DNA of 64,000 nt from Setophaga petechia (taxonomy: Eukaryota > Chordata > Aves > Passeriformes > Parulidae): the NCBI GenBank assembly GCA_024362935.1, contig JANCRA010000040.1, forward strand, positions 4,402,001 through 4,466,000, written 5' to 3'. Position numbers and translations under genes: made by a program. The notes under the pieces are model-generated. The model was not told where the DNA came from and did no database searches. It saw only the letters and a program-made list of their open reading frames with translations. The first letter of the stretch is position 1. The number at the start of each line of letters is the position of its first letter. Below are positions 1-14,290 of the stretch, one piece after another.

Positions 1-1834
1 AAAAATATTTTTCACTCCCTCAAACACATGTGCAGGAGATGAAATTTAGAGGAAGTAAATGTATTTTAATCTCTGTTAGAATTAACTTATCATTTCTACT
101 TTGGCCATTATTCAAAGATAATTATGCAAAATCTTAGCTTCAAAAAACTTCTTATGAAATCACCAGGACAAATTGAATAATATCAATTACATACGTGGCT
201 GAATATCCTCCAAAGAAAAGCAAATACACACATAGTGTTACCTCGAAATATGATAAAAATGTCATTATCCAAAAGCTGAGGCAAGAGGTTAAAGAAGAAA
301 AAACTGAAGAATTTTTGAACACTCTAATTTTCCTTAAACCAAACTGTAGCAAATGCAATGAAACAATAGTGACAAGTGTCCTTCCAGAGGATTAAGACAG
401 ACTTGTAAGATCATTTCTAACAAGGTATGATATAAGAGGAAGAAAGTTGTCCACCAAAGTTATTTAATGGCCCTATCAGAGATTAGACCTGCACATGAGA
501 ATCATTCCTTTAAACTCTCAGTCAAACGAGTAACAAAGCTAGAATTGCAGAAATATACTGTGTTTCAGCTAACATTTGGCTCTTTTGGTAAATAACCTTA
601 CTAGTACATTTCAACTATTTCCTAGCTGGGCAACATTAGAATTTCACTGATAAGTTATAAAATCATTTCTTTATAGCCATAAAGTTAAAAACCAAGGCCA
701 GTGATTGTTTTCTTTTCATCATTTTTTTTGGTCTTTTGTGATTCAGTCAGCAAACCTACAGGTTACAGCATTCTTTGGCTTTGTTTTTATAAAATAGGTT
801 TACCTAGTATGTCAGGTACTTACAGACTTTCTTTGATGTTCTTTAATATCAGAAATAGACTGCATATTGTTGCAGTAAAATTAGTTTTTCATTTTCTCAC
901 TTGTACGATTGTACCCGTGTTAAATTTTAACCATAATATTGTACTAAAGAAATAGTTGTGTTTAATTTGCTACCTTACCAAAGGGAAAAGAACAGAATAA
1001 ATTGTGCATATAAATATCTCTGGTATGTGAATTAGCCAAAATAATGCTAGGAAAATCCTACATATTTGAGGCGATGAAGTGTAGTGTCCCTGTGTAGCTG
1101 AGGTGTACCTGAGGTGAGGTATAGCAGAGGTAGAGACCTTAGACATTACAAAGGTAGTTCAAGAAAAATGCAATCAAACACTTGAGAACTAATGTAGTTT
1201 CTTGGTGTGAAATGGCAGTAATTAATGACATTTTTTAATGCATTTATTACCTTAGCTTTTGTTTGTAAAATGGGAATTCTGAAAAATTGAAATACTAAGA
1301 ACAAGTCGTGGTTAAATATCTGCTGTTAAGAAGTTCTCATATTGAAATTCCCAGTATTCAGACAAATATAAGTGAAAACAATAAAATTTCTCTAACACTA
1401 ATATTCTTTGCAAGGATTAACTCTAGAGAGTACATTTTGGGTTGGTGTGAAATTAAAACTTTGTTTCTTTTTGAACTATTTACCTCTAACACGGTCCTGA
1501 TTAAAAAAAAAAAAGATGGAAAAAGTGTAGCTAAAACATTTGCATTATTTAATTTATAAAGTTGTTTGAATTCCCAAGTAGTTTTACTCTAATCTGCTCA
1601 TGTGAAAGATTTCTCATTAATATGTAGCTGGATTAAGTTATAAACCTACCTTGAAATCCTGACTGCTGATTTCAAATGTTTTGTAAAATTTTGACTTTGA
1701 CATAATAATTTCAAAGAGAGAAATTGAGATTCTATTTCCAAACCCAAATGTATTTTTCTAATCTTCTATTAGAACACAATGGAACAGAAGGCTCTGATTG
1801 TTCTCTGTAGAGTTAACTTACTTCTTTTTAACAG
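1..1834 (+). other. CNTN5: 3' end of the upstream contactin intron
   Basis: AT-rich intron sequence that ends at a pyrimidine-rich 3' splice site (cttctttttaacag, AG at 1833-1834) directly before the first exon. It contains a 12-A run near 1503-1514 and only short chance reading frames; I see no repeat family, exon or RNA gene. An AG at 1839-1840 is an alternative acceptor, but the one at 1834 completes an alanine codon with an incoming phase-1 G and gives the expected Ala-Ser-Ala-Pro start of the Ig domain. Confidence 0.75.
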
Positions 1835-1985
1835 CTTCAGCTCCCACTTTCCCACTCAATCAAATGAGGAAAACAATAATTGTTACCAAAGGCCAAGAAG
1901 TTGTCATTGAGTGCAAGCCGGAAGCCTCTCCAAAGCCAACAATCACCTGGAAGAAAGGCGAAAAAGTGTTAAGGGAGAGTAAGAG
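1835..1985 (+). CDS. CNTN5: Contactin-5 exon: first half of Ig-like domain 5
   Basis: This 151-bp exon starts with two bases that complete a split codon, gives 49 full codons and ends with AG of a split arginine codon. The peptide opens SAPTFPLN, then carries the B-strand Cys in [14 protein letters not shown] and the core Trp in TITWKKG. These are the first cysteine and the tryptophan of a C2/I-set Ig fold. The wording is closest to contactin-5 (from memory, human has a very similar APTFALNQ...ECKP...WKKG stretch); CNTN3, CNTN4 and CNTN6 differ more at these positions. Contactin-5 is a GPI-anchored neuronal surface adhesion protein with six Ig and four fibronectin III domains, acting in axon and synapse organisation. 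The donor is AAGAG|gtcaga, weaker than consensus. The phase (AG|G) matches the exon at 56448. No stops or frameshifts are present. I am sure of a contactin; the paralog call rests on memory. Confidence 0.9.
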
Positions 1986-4900
1986 GTCAGAAGTTTGTTC
2001 AGTAAACTAAAATTGTGTTTGCATGTTGGATTCTGTGATATGAAAATGCAGCAAGTGACAAGAACATGCTGAACATTAGCCTGGGTATGGCATAATTATT
2101 TTGTCAAGCTGATTTGTTTGACAGTTGTGACTTTATAGTTTTCACAATAGTGAAATGAAAAATTTTAACATTGTTCAGAGATGCAGAGAGATGAAAAGGT
2201 GTTTTTTGTGGACTTTTGTCTCTGTTTTCTGTTATTAATTTCAAAAACCTTTCAGTTATTCTGTAGAGGTACTGCAAATCTAGTGTATGAAAGTATGAAA
2301 AGCATAAAGGCCAAACTATTCAGAAAGACATAAAATGTGCTTATTCATTTGAAATAATTTTAATAAGGCAGATTTACAGCTTGATCACAATGGAAGCCTA
2401 CGTAAGAATAGCTCTAAAATGATTCAGAGAAGGAAAATATAATTCCATTATAGGATTTAATTATACTGGTAGTTTCTGTACTCAGCGGTATGTCTGTTTA
2501 ACAGATTATGCTTGATTAAATAAGTTCTGTCCAGCTTTGTATGGTAAAAGTAGTTTAAGTACTGCAGGTTAAATGCCAGATGTAATTGCACTTTACAAGA
2601 TTACTTATCTGTACACTGGAATAGTTTTGCTACTCTGCACATGGTCTTTAAGCACAAAGAGCAATCTTTTCCTCTTTCTGGTAATGTGGTATGTGAATGA
2701 AGTCATTTAAAATGACTTGTGTAGTATAATCAGAAAGATAAAATCAAGCTCCCCCTTTTTTTGAATTTTTACAACACTGAGGGAAGCAGTAGAGTGTATC
2801 TGTCCTCATTAGCTGCCAAAGCTATTTTGTTCAAGTGTGCTGTATTTTCATCTCATGACATTTGTTTTGTTCTGAGAAGGAAAAATGGGTAACTTCTTGT
2901 ACCATATTGATTTTTTTTTTTTTTTTTTGTTGAAGGGGAGAGAGCAAAACAGTATTACAACATTTCACTAACAGGAATTGTATCATTTCTATTGACAATA
3001 TGACAGATTTATATTACAAAGGAGCTGAAAATATCAAATATCGTGACACTTATGTCTCTATGCTCTACCTTCACAGTTGATACTTTTCATTACATGACCT
3101 TTTCCTCTCATCTCCACAAAACTCACTATGGTTTCTCTGATCACCACATGTAAATCACATTTTAATCAAAGACCAGTAAAGCATTTTAGTAAGTACTTTA
3201 TGTCTGTCCAAGCAGCCTAACTGAAGTTAAAATGCTACGAAAATAGATCTGAAGTTTCATTTTTTGGTACTTATAGTTTTTGATACTTGCTTGTTTAGAC
3301 AGAGGCTGGAACAAGAAAAGATGAAACATGGAAAATGAAATGCTGGTTGAATTATATCAGATATTTGAAAAAAGAGGGTTGCATTAAACTTAATTTTTTA
3401 GTCAGCTTTTCAAGGATTATCATGTGTTATTTACAGCAGTTTCCTTGCATCTACTGTTTATAAAGGGGTGGGCATGAGAGGAATATTGGTTTCAAGGGAA
3501 TTTAGTTCTGTCTCTATACAGTATAATTTAACAAAAATAATAGAGTCTCTTTAAGAGAAGGTGAGGAAACCTACTGCAATTTGTGAAAGGAAGTGTAAAT
3601 CAATGAAGATAATATGTGTGTTTCCATGCTTTGGGCACTCTGAGAAGGAAGGAACACTGTTAAACATTTAAAAAAGGAATAAGCTGACATTGTAAATATG
3701 TCAGTATACTTTAAAATGGGCTTTCTTCATAGTCTGTTGATAAAAATCCCAGGAAAAAAAAAACTAATTAGGTACTCTCATCTGATGAGTTCTCATGGAC
3801 TATTAAGTCCTTAGAGATAAAAAAATAATAACCAATTTTAAAAATAGCAAAAAATAACAACATTCTGGTTAAGTAATAAGGAAAGACAAGAATAGAACAG
3901 CATAATATATTTTTCTTCTTTTCTGTCACATTTTTCTCTTCTAAAGTGTGGCTGTCAAGTGTTCATTGTGTTTAAGTTTTGTGAAGTCTGTGAGCCTAGC
4001 AAAGAAATCCTTTTAGCAAGATCAAAAAAAGAGACCTTCCCCTCCACAGCAAAGAAAAAATTTCACTTGAACAGTGGGTCTACTATTATCTATTCCATGT
4101 CTTCCAAACTCTGTTGCTCCTTAGGTGTTTTTTATACAACAAAAGCTGGTTGACAGAAATACGTCTAGCGACATTTCCATAGATAACTGAAGAGAAGGCT
4201 GATTGTTCCTGTGGGACTCATGGCTGGGTACAGTCCTCACTGCAGTCAGACCTTCACTTAAGCTCCTGGAATTTAGTGCAGTCTGAAAGCCTCAAATGTT
4301 TCAGATTCATTGGAAAGCCATGCACTTGGGAACATAACTGTGGAAATCCTTCATCAGCTTCATTTCTTGGTCTCTTTTACCTTCGAACAAATTATCCAGG
4401 TCAAGCCCTTTGAATTCATAGTACAGCTATGATAGGCTTGATCCCCAGAAATCATTTTGAGCAGGCAGGGAATTTGATTCCTTTAGGAAAGAGTCTGCAT
4501 ATTGTAACAGGGTTTTTCAATTGAGTTCCAAATGAGTGGCAAGTCTATGAGATAGATCTAAAGGAATTAGGATGTTCAGTTATGTCAGTTATTATATGTC
4601 AGTTATTTGCCGATAAAAACATGGCTCCAAGTTTTACAATCCCAAAATATATTAAAATATGATGAAATTGTTCCTATAAAAAGATAGTTTTTTAATAAGG
4701 TTTCCAAAGTGTTTACAATTCATTTTATTAACCAGAGATAAAGATCTAGAACTGATGCAAAAGAAATTAAATAAAATGTAATATATTGGAGATCTTTTAT
4801 GCAGAAGACTAGAACTTCCAAAGAGCAAGGCATAGTCTGTGAAGCTTACTGGTACAAGATATTTAATGATCAGCATTTGAACAGAGTTCAAGTCTCTTTC

Positions 4901-6178
4901 ATATATCGTTACCTCAGTGAGTCATTAATACATTCAATCAAAGATAATTTCATCTGCTATTTCACCTAACAGTTTAAGGAAGGGAGTTGTTAAACTATTT
5001 TGGAATTAAAATGCAGCTGAGCACAATACCAATATCAGTGGTCTGGATATAGAACATATTTAAGCTGGATATTTTCATTCATCATCTCACAATATTTAAA
5101 ATTCATAGCTATCTTTCCTAACTTGTCTCAGTACTCGATTTTCATAGGCTGGTAGATGGTTGTGTCTCATTTATGGCAGGCTATGATAAGGTATTCTCTG
5201 GTTATTGACTTGAACAATATTTTCATCCACAAAAATTTGTAAAGAACTTTACAATCTTTTTATTCATAAGTAGTTTTGGTTTTATAGGAAAGGGGATTAT
5301 ACTGGGACCAAAGTCTGAAAAAAAAGTTCTTGCTTTTATTTTTAGTAAATAGTTTGATCGGAACTTTGCTTTAGATCCTAAATAGGAGGAATTAGACCCT
5401 TGGGCAAGAGTTCAGTGACCAAAATATATTTTTGTGAAGTTTCTAAAATGTTTCAATCAGATACTTCCTAAAGTGGAATCAAACCATCACTTACTACTTT
5501 AGCGTCAGCTTCTAAACAAGACCAAGACCCAGCCCTTCCAGACCACAAAGCCATCCAGAAGCCTGTTCATAATTAAATGTTTTTTAACTTACATATCAAA
5601 CTAAAAAAAAACAACAAAAGTGATGTTTTGTAGACAGTAAATGTTATTATGTACACTAGAATGGACCAGAATTTGATGTCAGTTGCACCAATATAAATCA
5701 TGAGTTCTAGTAACAAAGGTAAAGATTAAATTCAGAATAACCATTTTTAAAAATTTTTTTAAGGTCCTCTGTTCAGTTATAATGATTTACAACTGCATAA
5801 ATTTTTGTGAGCCATTACTATCAGAGCTGTAATCTCTTCTTCTTCATTCTCTTAAAGAAAATTTCTTTTATTTTCTAGATTGCCTTGTAGTGGTGATTAC
5901 AGTCCATGTTTAAACAGATACACCTGAGGAGTCAAAAGTGTTGAAAAGTCTTATAAGTCCTCATTCATCTGGTTTTTGTGCTTTCTCATAAAACTAAAAT
6001 ATTCTCCTCATTAAACTTATATTAAATTTTTAGTCTAGCTCATTATTTCCATTACATATCCATTAATTATTGTTAAAATAAAATAATTTGATAGCACTCT
6101 AGGAGGGAAAGTGTTGTCATTAGTCCCTATTTTTTCCTTCTTTATTGAGATTACCAAGTAATAAAAATAATAATTTTA

Positions 6179-6255
6179 AAAAGCACAGTTTAAGCAAAAA
6201 ATGTGTCACTGAGGAAGAAAGCACAGTTTAACCAACAAATCAGTAACTGAGGGAG
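6179..6255 (+). repeat. Diverged 38-39-bp tandem duplication
   Basis: Two adjacent copies begin AAAGCACAGTTTAA and end CTGAGG(A/G)AG (about 6179-6217 and 6218-6255). They differ at several central positions, so this is a fairly old local duplication. Confidence 0.75.
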
Positions 6256-9200
6256 CAGGACTTTTCTCGTCCCAATTCTGTGCTGTTTTATTTTTCCTTT
6301 TTTCTTCTCTTTTTGAAGCTTCTCAAACTGCAAGGCTTTGTTTGTTTTACACTGTAATTTGTGTGCAGATAAATATTTGATCTAAAAAAAAAAAGAAAAT
6401 ATGGGGATGACTTAATACCTATGTATTCATTGGTAATGTAGTTCTGTGTTTATGGATTTTTTTTACTTCCCATACGGCACAGTGGCACAGTCTAAGCTTT
6501 CTCCTTCACCTCACAGAACGAGCTGTGCAGAAAAACATTAACAGTCTCTGAAGGTCAGACTCACCACAGATCACCAAGAGCAGCATAGTGCCAGTCTCTC
6601 TGTGGCCACTGTGTAATTGCTCATATTGATCCACCTATGTCCCAGATTAATTCTTGCTGAAGACCTAAATGCACTAAGCCTTTCTGTGGGGAAAATAAAT
6701 GGTAGCAAAACTCCACCTGCCACTTCAAATCAGTCACTTTTTCTATGGTGCAATTAGCTTCCTTTTTTCCACTTCTGTTTGAAGGAGTTCTTACATAAGA
6801 TGAGAAAACTTGGTATGTTAAGCAGCAGAGGGAATTTCAGATATTTTGAAAGTAATAGACTGGGTTTTGCCAGGACACAAACTTCAACAACTCTATTATT
6901 GCAATACACAATCACAATGGTAATTTTATTGATTGCAAGTGGGTAAAAATTCTTTACTTTTTTTCTGAATGATAAGAAAGAATTACAGAGCAGCAGTGAG
7001 TGGCATGGAGCTCTGGGTAGCACTTGGTCCACTCCCAGGGTCAGAGCAGCGTCAGCTAGAACAGATTGATTAAGGTCATGTCTAGACAGGTCTTGAGTAA
7101 CTCCAAGAAGGGAAACACTGCAGCCTATCTGGGAAATTTGTTCCTATTAGAGTTAAGCACCCCTACAGTAAAAAGAAACAAAACAAAACACCAAAAAAAA
7201 AAATTAAACACAAACAAACAAAACCATTTTAATATTTAAACGGAATTGATGTTTACATGGAATTGCATGTGTTTTAGTTTGTGCCCATTGTCCTGTCACA
7301 GGGCACCACTGAGAAGCATCTAACTATATCTGCTTTCTTCATCCCTTCAGAGTGTGTGCATCAGTTGATCAGTGCCTTTGACAGCTGGGAGGCTCTGATC
7401 TGTAAAAAATATGGCCATATAATGAGTTTCTATCAATGTTCCATGACACCTGAAATTCTCCATTTAGATCTGTGCCAAACTTGCTGGCCACCAAAAAATG
7501 GAGATGTCACTTCCCCATACAAAACCTTCCCAGAGTGTATTGCCATGTTGCAAAGTTACTCTCTGCTTGCCATATTCTTCATTTACTGTGTGCCTGCCCT
7601 GAGGTAGTTGGGATGGATTTGCAGCCATGGTGAAGCCTGTAGAGGCTATAAATTGAACAACAAAGTACTAGATATTAATAGTAAGTGCTCTGACAGTTGT
7701 TTTCTTATTACAAATAAAATTAGTGGATACAGAAAATAGGGAGTTATGGATATTTGTGAAGTTACTGGACTTTAAAAAAATATGGACAATTTTTTATGAG
7801 AAAACTTTTTTTTCTGTGGGTAAATTGCAAGCCATACATTGAACTGTGAAGAACAGGAGAACACTAAACAGTGCTCATTAGGTGAGAAGTATCCTCTATA
7901 GGTACTAAATTTAGAATAAAGACACTGGAGGGGTCAAAGTGTTCAAGCTGCATGTAACAATACATGAGGGAGTGAATTGAGGCTGCTAAAGTTCTGCCTT
8001 GAATTAAGCTTGCTTTATTTTGCTTTCTTTCAGTTATGTTTCCCTAACATTCAGCAGCTGTAAAAGAAGTCAGAGAAAAGAAAGAGAAGTGATCTTTTAC
8101 AGGGACATTAAATTCCAAATGCGAATATTTTACAAAGACACAGGGAAATCTGATGCTACTGCTTTTTACCTACCTTCAAGTCAATACTGAAATCTTTGAA
8201 CTACAGAAGTATCTGTGCTGTATACCTAGATATTTCATCTGTCCCACTTTGCTATGTAATTAGTGGAAGCACATAAAGCACTTAAATCTAAAAATATCAT
8301 CATTCAAAACCTTAGAAATAGATATATTTTTACAGTCTTCTGGTCTCTCAAACTCCTTCCCTTTCAGTTTTGACAGGTTCTTATTACAGTTTTTCTCTTC
8401 ATTCTACTGTATTTAAAGATCTGTCAGTGATTCCATTCAAAGCTCCTATTTTAATAGCTTTTAAGCTTAATTATGATGGAAAAATCAAAAAGGAAAATAA
8501 GGGTGTTCCAGAGCAGCAGCAAGAAAAAGATTGAGTTTATAGGAAAAGTCTGCATTCAGTTTTGTAAAGTGCTTTAGTTTGTACATGTTCTGTTATGCTT
8601 TTGAGTATGAACACATAGCTTAGGTATATATTATATGTTTTCTTCCTAATCATGGTGGTAGCTTTCCAAAAGTATTTCAGTTCTATGTAACTGTGGTTGG
8701 CATCATTTGTTTGAACTCAAAATATGGCTGTGAAGGCAAAGAAAGTGAATATGTACAACGAATGGAAAATTATTCTGAATAACATTTTATGGTTTGTCTC
8801 TTGGTCCCTGAATTGCACCAGGATCAAATTGTTCTTGGCACAAGCTTTCTTGCATTTGTGCTATCAGCCACACAGACAGTAGGGTAGTTCAGCCTACTAC
8901 CACTCCAGTTTTCCATAAGAACACCCTTTATTTCCTCATGGTAATGAAATATGTCTAGGGTTAATACAACAACAGGGGCAATTTGTTAAAGCAATTTGAA
9001 GACTTTACTCTGTGCCCCCAGTTAAATATCCAAAGAAAATTACTATTTGCAAGTTTTAATTAGTTAAACAAGTAACATTTCCCACAGAATACCAAAAAAA
9101 TTATCTTTTTGTATCCAAGTAAATTATTATCTATGAGATTCCACATGACTTCTCTGAACTGTCTTTCTTTCCAGGAATAATATTCAAGACAATATGTTTT

Positions 9201-10679
9201 ATTATTTTTCCTTAATGTAGTACTATCTACAGTACTTCATATACACCTGTGTAGGCACTCACTGACTCTTTTTAGGGAAATAAGTCTTGATTCAAATCAG
9301 GATTATATGTTTAGGTAACAGTACATTGAAGTCTACATTTTAGAAATACATTGGCTTGATGTTTGAAGAAGTGTTCCACCACATCTTACCAATTTTCAAT
9401 TCAAGCAGGATTTATTTGTGTGAAAATAGCTACACAGCTCCCTACAATAGCCCCACTGCCACCCAGCTGCTTTGGCAGCTTACATAATTATTCTTTCATA
9501 TCTATCAGGCACACGTGCGTGTTTTGCACCTCCTCAGGAGCCTACAGACTAGACACTAATACTGGAGGAGGTGAGTCCCACCCCGTAGGATCTTGCTTTT
9601 TAGTATTTCCATGAAACTGCATTTCCCTTTTTTTGACTCAGTTACTGAACTGCAACTATCCCCTATATAGTCCATAGCCCTAATTAAAAGTAAAAGCTCA
9701 AAAGATCAGCCATTTTAAGTTGCTGAGAACACAAGATATTTGATCTTCTGTCTCTGTCTTGAATATTTGCTGACAACTAATTATCATTTGAGCAAAAAGT
9801 TAATGAATTTTGATTTTAACTATGGTTAATTTCTCTGTTGTTGTTATAAATGGCTGCCTGTTTGTTGACCACACAGGTAAAATATGACAAATCATCAGTG
9901 TCCTAAAGATTTTTGTTTGCTTAAGGCTCTTCAAACTCTAACTTTCAGCATCATTTACCTTTAAAAGAAACCTCATATAAAAGTCTTGGGAATATATACA
10001 CTTAAATTCATGCTACCACTGATCCACAGATTCCCAAGGGAAAATTTAATGATCGAAAAGTAGTGAAGAAAGAAAATACCGAGGACATTAAGAAAGAGAA
10101 GGTTCATGACAGAAACTCTAATCTTCCTGAGAGAGTTCTGCAAGTCATTTCTTTTCAATTTTTGCATAAATCATGGTCTAATTTATCTGTGGCAGGCTCA
10201 TAATGGGATTTAGAGAGCTGATTGTAAAGTAGAAAAGGGAAACAATGATAACCTTGACTAAACAGTAAAAACAAATGGCAAGATCATCCCTTGACAAAAG
10301 GAGTCTGTTCCAAAGTAGAATTGTTTTCCTAACTGAGCATATTGCATGAGTTTTTAGAATATGATGATGAGACCACACTCCTAAACAACTCTCAATCTTC
10401 ACTTATGTTTGCTTACAGAGAACAGGATTAAGGAAACAGTCCAGTACCTAGAAATATTAAGTGATACTTGCTTTGTGGACTTTGGGCAAGAGACTTACTT
10501 TTCTGTGTCTATGTGTGCAGTTAGGCGTGCTTTCAGTGTTATACTGCCAAAATTTCCATCCCTCATCTCAGGCCTCTTGTTTTACAGTAAAATAATTCAG
10601 TAATCCAATTCAGGTGAAAAATAGCCCCATTATTTCACCTAAACTTTGTTGTCTGGAATTTTATTTTTTTAGATCATTC

Positions 10680-11200
10680 CCTTGTCAGCAGGTCACACAG
10701 ATGCAGTCATGACATACCAGAGCAGCCCAGGAAGGACTGGAGTGATGAGCCATGGACTGGGAGAGGTGCTCATAGCAGAGTGTCCAGGACAGCACACACA
10801 CCCAGTCTCTCATTTTTCTGCCTGTACATGCTCTGCATCAGTTAGGGCAGATGATTTACCCACAGAAGTAAAAGCTGCCTTGTAATCCCAGCTGGGATTT
10901 CATTGGGATGCAATCAGATTAGCTATTCAACAGTTAGTCCCTGGCTAGATTTTAGCTTCCCTCAAGTAGCTGTCCCAAGCAGTCCCTAAGCATCTCAGGA
11001 GTTCCAGCAAGTCCTGCTACACTGTCTGCATGCTGCCACCCTGTTTTAAAGGCTAACATCACTGACTGGATGAAAGCATTTCTGTGATAGCTGACTCCAC
11101 TGTGGGGAGTTTATCTTCCCTCAGTGCCGGAATTTATATGCCTGATGGAGAAATAATCCTTGTATAAATGGTACAGCACATGGGAGTCACCTCAGCCAGA
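10680..11200. other. GC-richer unassigned intronic block
   Basis: This stretch is visibly richer in G and C than the surrounding intron, with many CAG/CTG-type words. It could be an old degraded transposon fragment or a conserved noncoding segment. I cannot match it to CR1 or to the LTR seen at 14291. A 67-codon frame inside it (10682-10885) has no protein-like features. Confidence 0.3.
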
Positions 11201-14200
11201 GTCTCTGGGCATTATCACTGAATTAGTCACAAGAAAAGTAATAATTTCTACAGCTCAGTGACATGCAACAAACTGTTTCAAGGCTCTAGGAACCAAGTCA
11301 ATTTTTAAATTAGAAAAAAGTAGAATGTGAAAGGAGCTCCCAAAACATTGTGGGAAAGTTGTAACATGAACCCAGATATTCTGGATTGAAAAAATTTTTC
11401 AGACTTTAGAATCTGAGCATGTATTTCAATAATATATTTTAACTTATAGTGCATATTGCATTTTGAGTGATGATATTTTTTTAATCTACCAGTCAGCATC
11501 CATGATCTTTGTGGAGGCTACAAAGTTCTTTTACACATGGGTGGTCAGACTTCATTTGGCACTGGAAAATCTCCTTTACAGGGAATATTCTTCCTTGTCT
11601 GCCATAAATCTAAAATAATAAGGGTGTTTTTTCAACACATTATCATCTAATGAATCTAGATGTAATGATCTTTGCAACTATATTGTGATATTTATTATGA
11701 AATTTCAAAATTAAAGAGGAATTTTTGATGCTTTTGACATCTTCTCTCACATTATGTTCTGACACTCTCCAGTCTGTCAGTCTCAGAAATCAATGGACTC
11801 TTAATATTTACTTGCTAATTGGTCCCAAAGAAGGAGAATGTCTATGCATAATTTTTAAAAAGTAAATATATTTTGCAGAAAATTAAATTTTGTACAGAAA
11901 CTTTAACAAATGATTCATTATTTGAAAAAAAAGTTTGGTGGAAGCTGGCTTTCTAATTACATTGGTAAAAAAAGTAGTTACAGTAATCTAGAAAAAAATG
12001 CTACAATTACTACACATAGTCATGAAAGACGATAATGACTCTCTCAAGATCATTGATCTTCAGGTCTCTGCCTAACTTCATGAACACACTTCAATCCATA
12101 AATGACCATAAAGTTGCTATCCAATCAGCAGTCTCACTGGTGTATTTCTAAGCAATATCTGACAATGAAACTATATATTATTCAGCAAAAAAACACTCTA
12201 GGTCGGAACAAAGGATATCTGTCCTGTTTGCATTTTGCATAATTTCAGTTACAGTAGAACCTCAGTCACTGCTGTTGTCAAGGCTCAGATTTGCTTCACT
12301 GTGAAAATGGACACCATATTTCCTCATGAAAATTTTATGCCATTTTATCTGTAAAGAAAGCCAAAGTATTCATTTTTTAAATAATTTGAAAATTAGTATC
12401 ACAAATCAGTATCACACTATTACTGGTCACGGGTTACATTCCTTGTATTTCAACAGTATCCGTCTCATGCTCTCATTTAGACAAGAGGTTAATTTAAAAG
12501 AATTTTAAATGTAATGTTTCTCCCTACTAAATCGTAGTGAGTAGGCAAGAAATTGACAATATTTATGAAAAACAACATGAGTGATCTACCACTGCTTTTA
12601 AATTGCAAATTCACTTACCACTGGGAAAGACACTATCTCTAATAAGATCTAGTTATGTAAAACATGAATTTCACAATGGCATATTATCAGTATCAGTAAA
12701 AGTCAAATGACTCTGATATTAGTGATTTCCATGTAAGTAGATTTTCTGCATATATATCTGAAATTCCTGCATTTCTCATTTTTCTTTTCAATGGCTGTAT
12801 ACAGCTACTCTCTGTACAGCAAATAAATGAAAGTCAGAGGGAAAAAAATCATAAATGTAATGGACACAGGAAGCTTAAAAATATACTGAGGCTTCTTTTT
12901 AGTAGACTAGCCTTGAAAAAGAAAAATGTTCTAGCAAAGCAAGCAGTTGAGTCATTTGATATTTGTGAAGGCTTTTAATGAGCATTCTTCAACCTTGCCC
13001 TTCCCTTCCACTTTCCTCTAGCTAAATCCTTTTAAAAAATAATTTCTCCAGTTTCTGTTTTTCAAATTTAACAACTAAGAGTTTCTAAGTTAATTAATAT
13101 GCCATTTAAATCCAATTATTAAAAAATATTTAGTAAAATTAGCACTGACATTAATATCTATAGCACTTCACCAGATCTAATATACTAGTAGGCTTCTTCT
13201 TCTCCTGCCACAGAGGCCTGTCATTTCTGTACAGTCACTAACATGATTTTGTAGATTTTCTCACTGACTATTATCTCTCCACCTATGCTCACAGCAGATA
13301 TAATAAGGCTAGAGGTGGGAAATGTATCATTCAAATTTTACTAAAGTGTCATTAAATAAACTGTGCCAAAATAGTTGAAACATATTTAAAGCATTTTAAA
13401 TTTTGAGTTTCTGGATAAAAACTCAAGAAGCTGCATGAGAAAAGTTTGTTATTTTCATATGTGTGTGTATGACCTAAAGTCATATTGAACTAATTTCTCT
13501 CATTAGGTAGTCTGAAAAGTGATGATATGGTATTGTACCAATGTAAAAAGGTGACTCTGTGTGATAGAAGTATGGATATGCTGGTATCAGAACAGGCACA
13601 TTCTGAAGCTGCTAAGTGTTTGATGTAGCTTCCATAAACTTTCCAGTTTTGCAAAGTTCTCAAACCATTGAGCAGAAGAATATTTCATGACCCCTTTTTT
13701 TGGTTTTTTTTTGTAAGAGTGACCTCTTTCAATGTTTTCAGATCCATGCATTACTTATTCTTTGACAAGAACAACAATAATTCTTCAAAGGAATCTCTCA
13801 GACTTTTGTCTGTGACTGTTTATTAATCTCATATTTTTACGCTGTTATTTTTGCAATTTCATACACTTTTCACTTTCATCCTCAAAAATTTTCCCAGCTC
13901 TTCAATATGTACTGCAGCTACATAACCCCAAGAACATCCACTGGTATAGTTCATTTGTCACTACTAAGCCAAGTGACATATACAAAGTGGTATTTTTTTC
14001 TTCTTTTTTTTAAGAAACCCTTTTTCCCATGGAACATTAAGTCTTCATTTTTTTTATTTTAGAACTGAAAAGTTTTTCTGTAGCTTTTCTGTAGATCTGT
14101 AGGTTTTCTGCAAAGTTATCATTATCTAAAAATTATTCAGTATTTTTTTTCTAGCAAAATTCAAGACAGCTCTCCTCACACTAAAATTGCAAAAAATAAG

Positions 14201-14290
14201 TTCCATATTAGAAAGAGCCCAAATAAGCCTACAAATAGTTCCAGCATATTTTGATAATTCCTTATCCCTCCTACCTACAGAAATTAACAT

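Larger units (their letters stand above)
1986..14290 (+). other. CNTN5: Large contactin intron, 5' part
   Basis: First 12.3 kb of the 54,462-bp intron. It is AT-rich and noncoding. It contains a T18 run at 2911-2928, a diverged tandem duplication at 6179-6255, an A-rich simple stretch at about 7170-7225, and a GC-richer unassigned block at about 10680-11200. I recognise no transposon here. Reading frames of 60-108 codons occur on both strands, but none shows a domain, codon bias or start context, and they are treated as chance. Confidence 0.7.

Noticed and set aside
195..395. 66-codon plus-strand frame rich in Lys and Glu
   Set aside because: Basic/acidic composition looks protein-like, but the DNA is AT-rich intron, no domain is recognisable and no splice or promoter context supports it.
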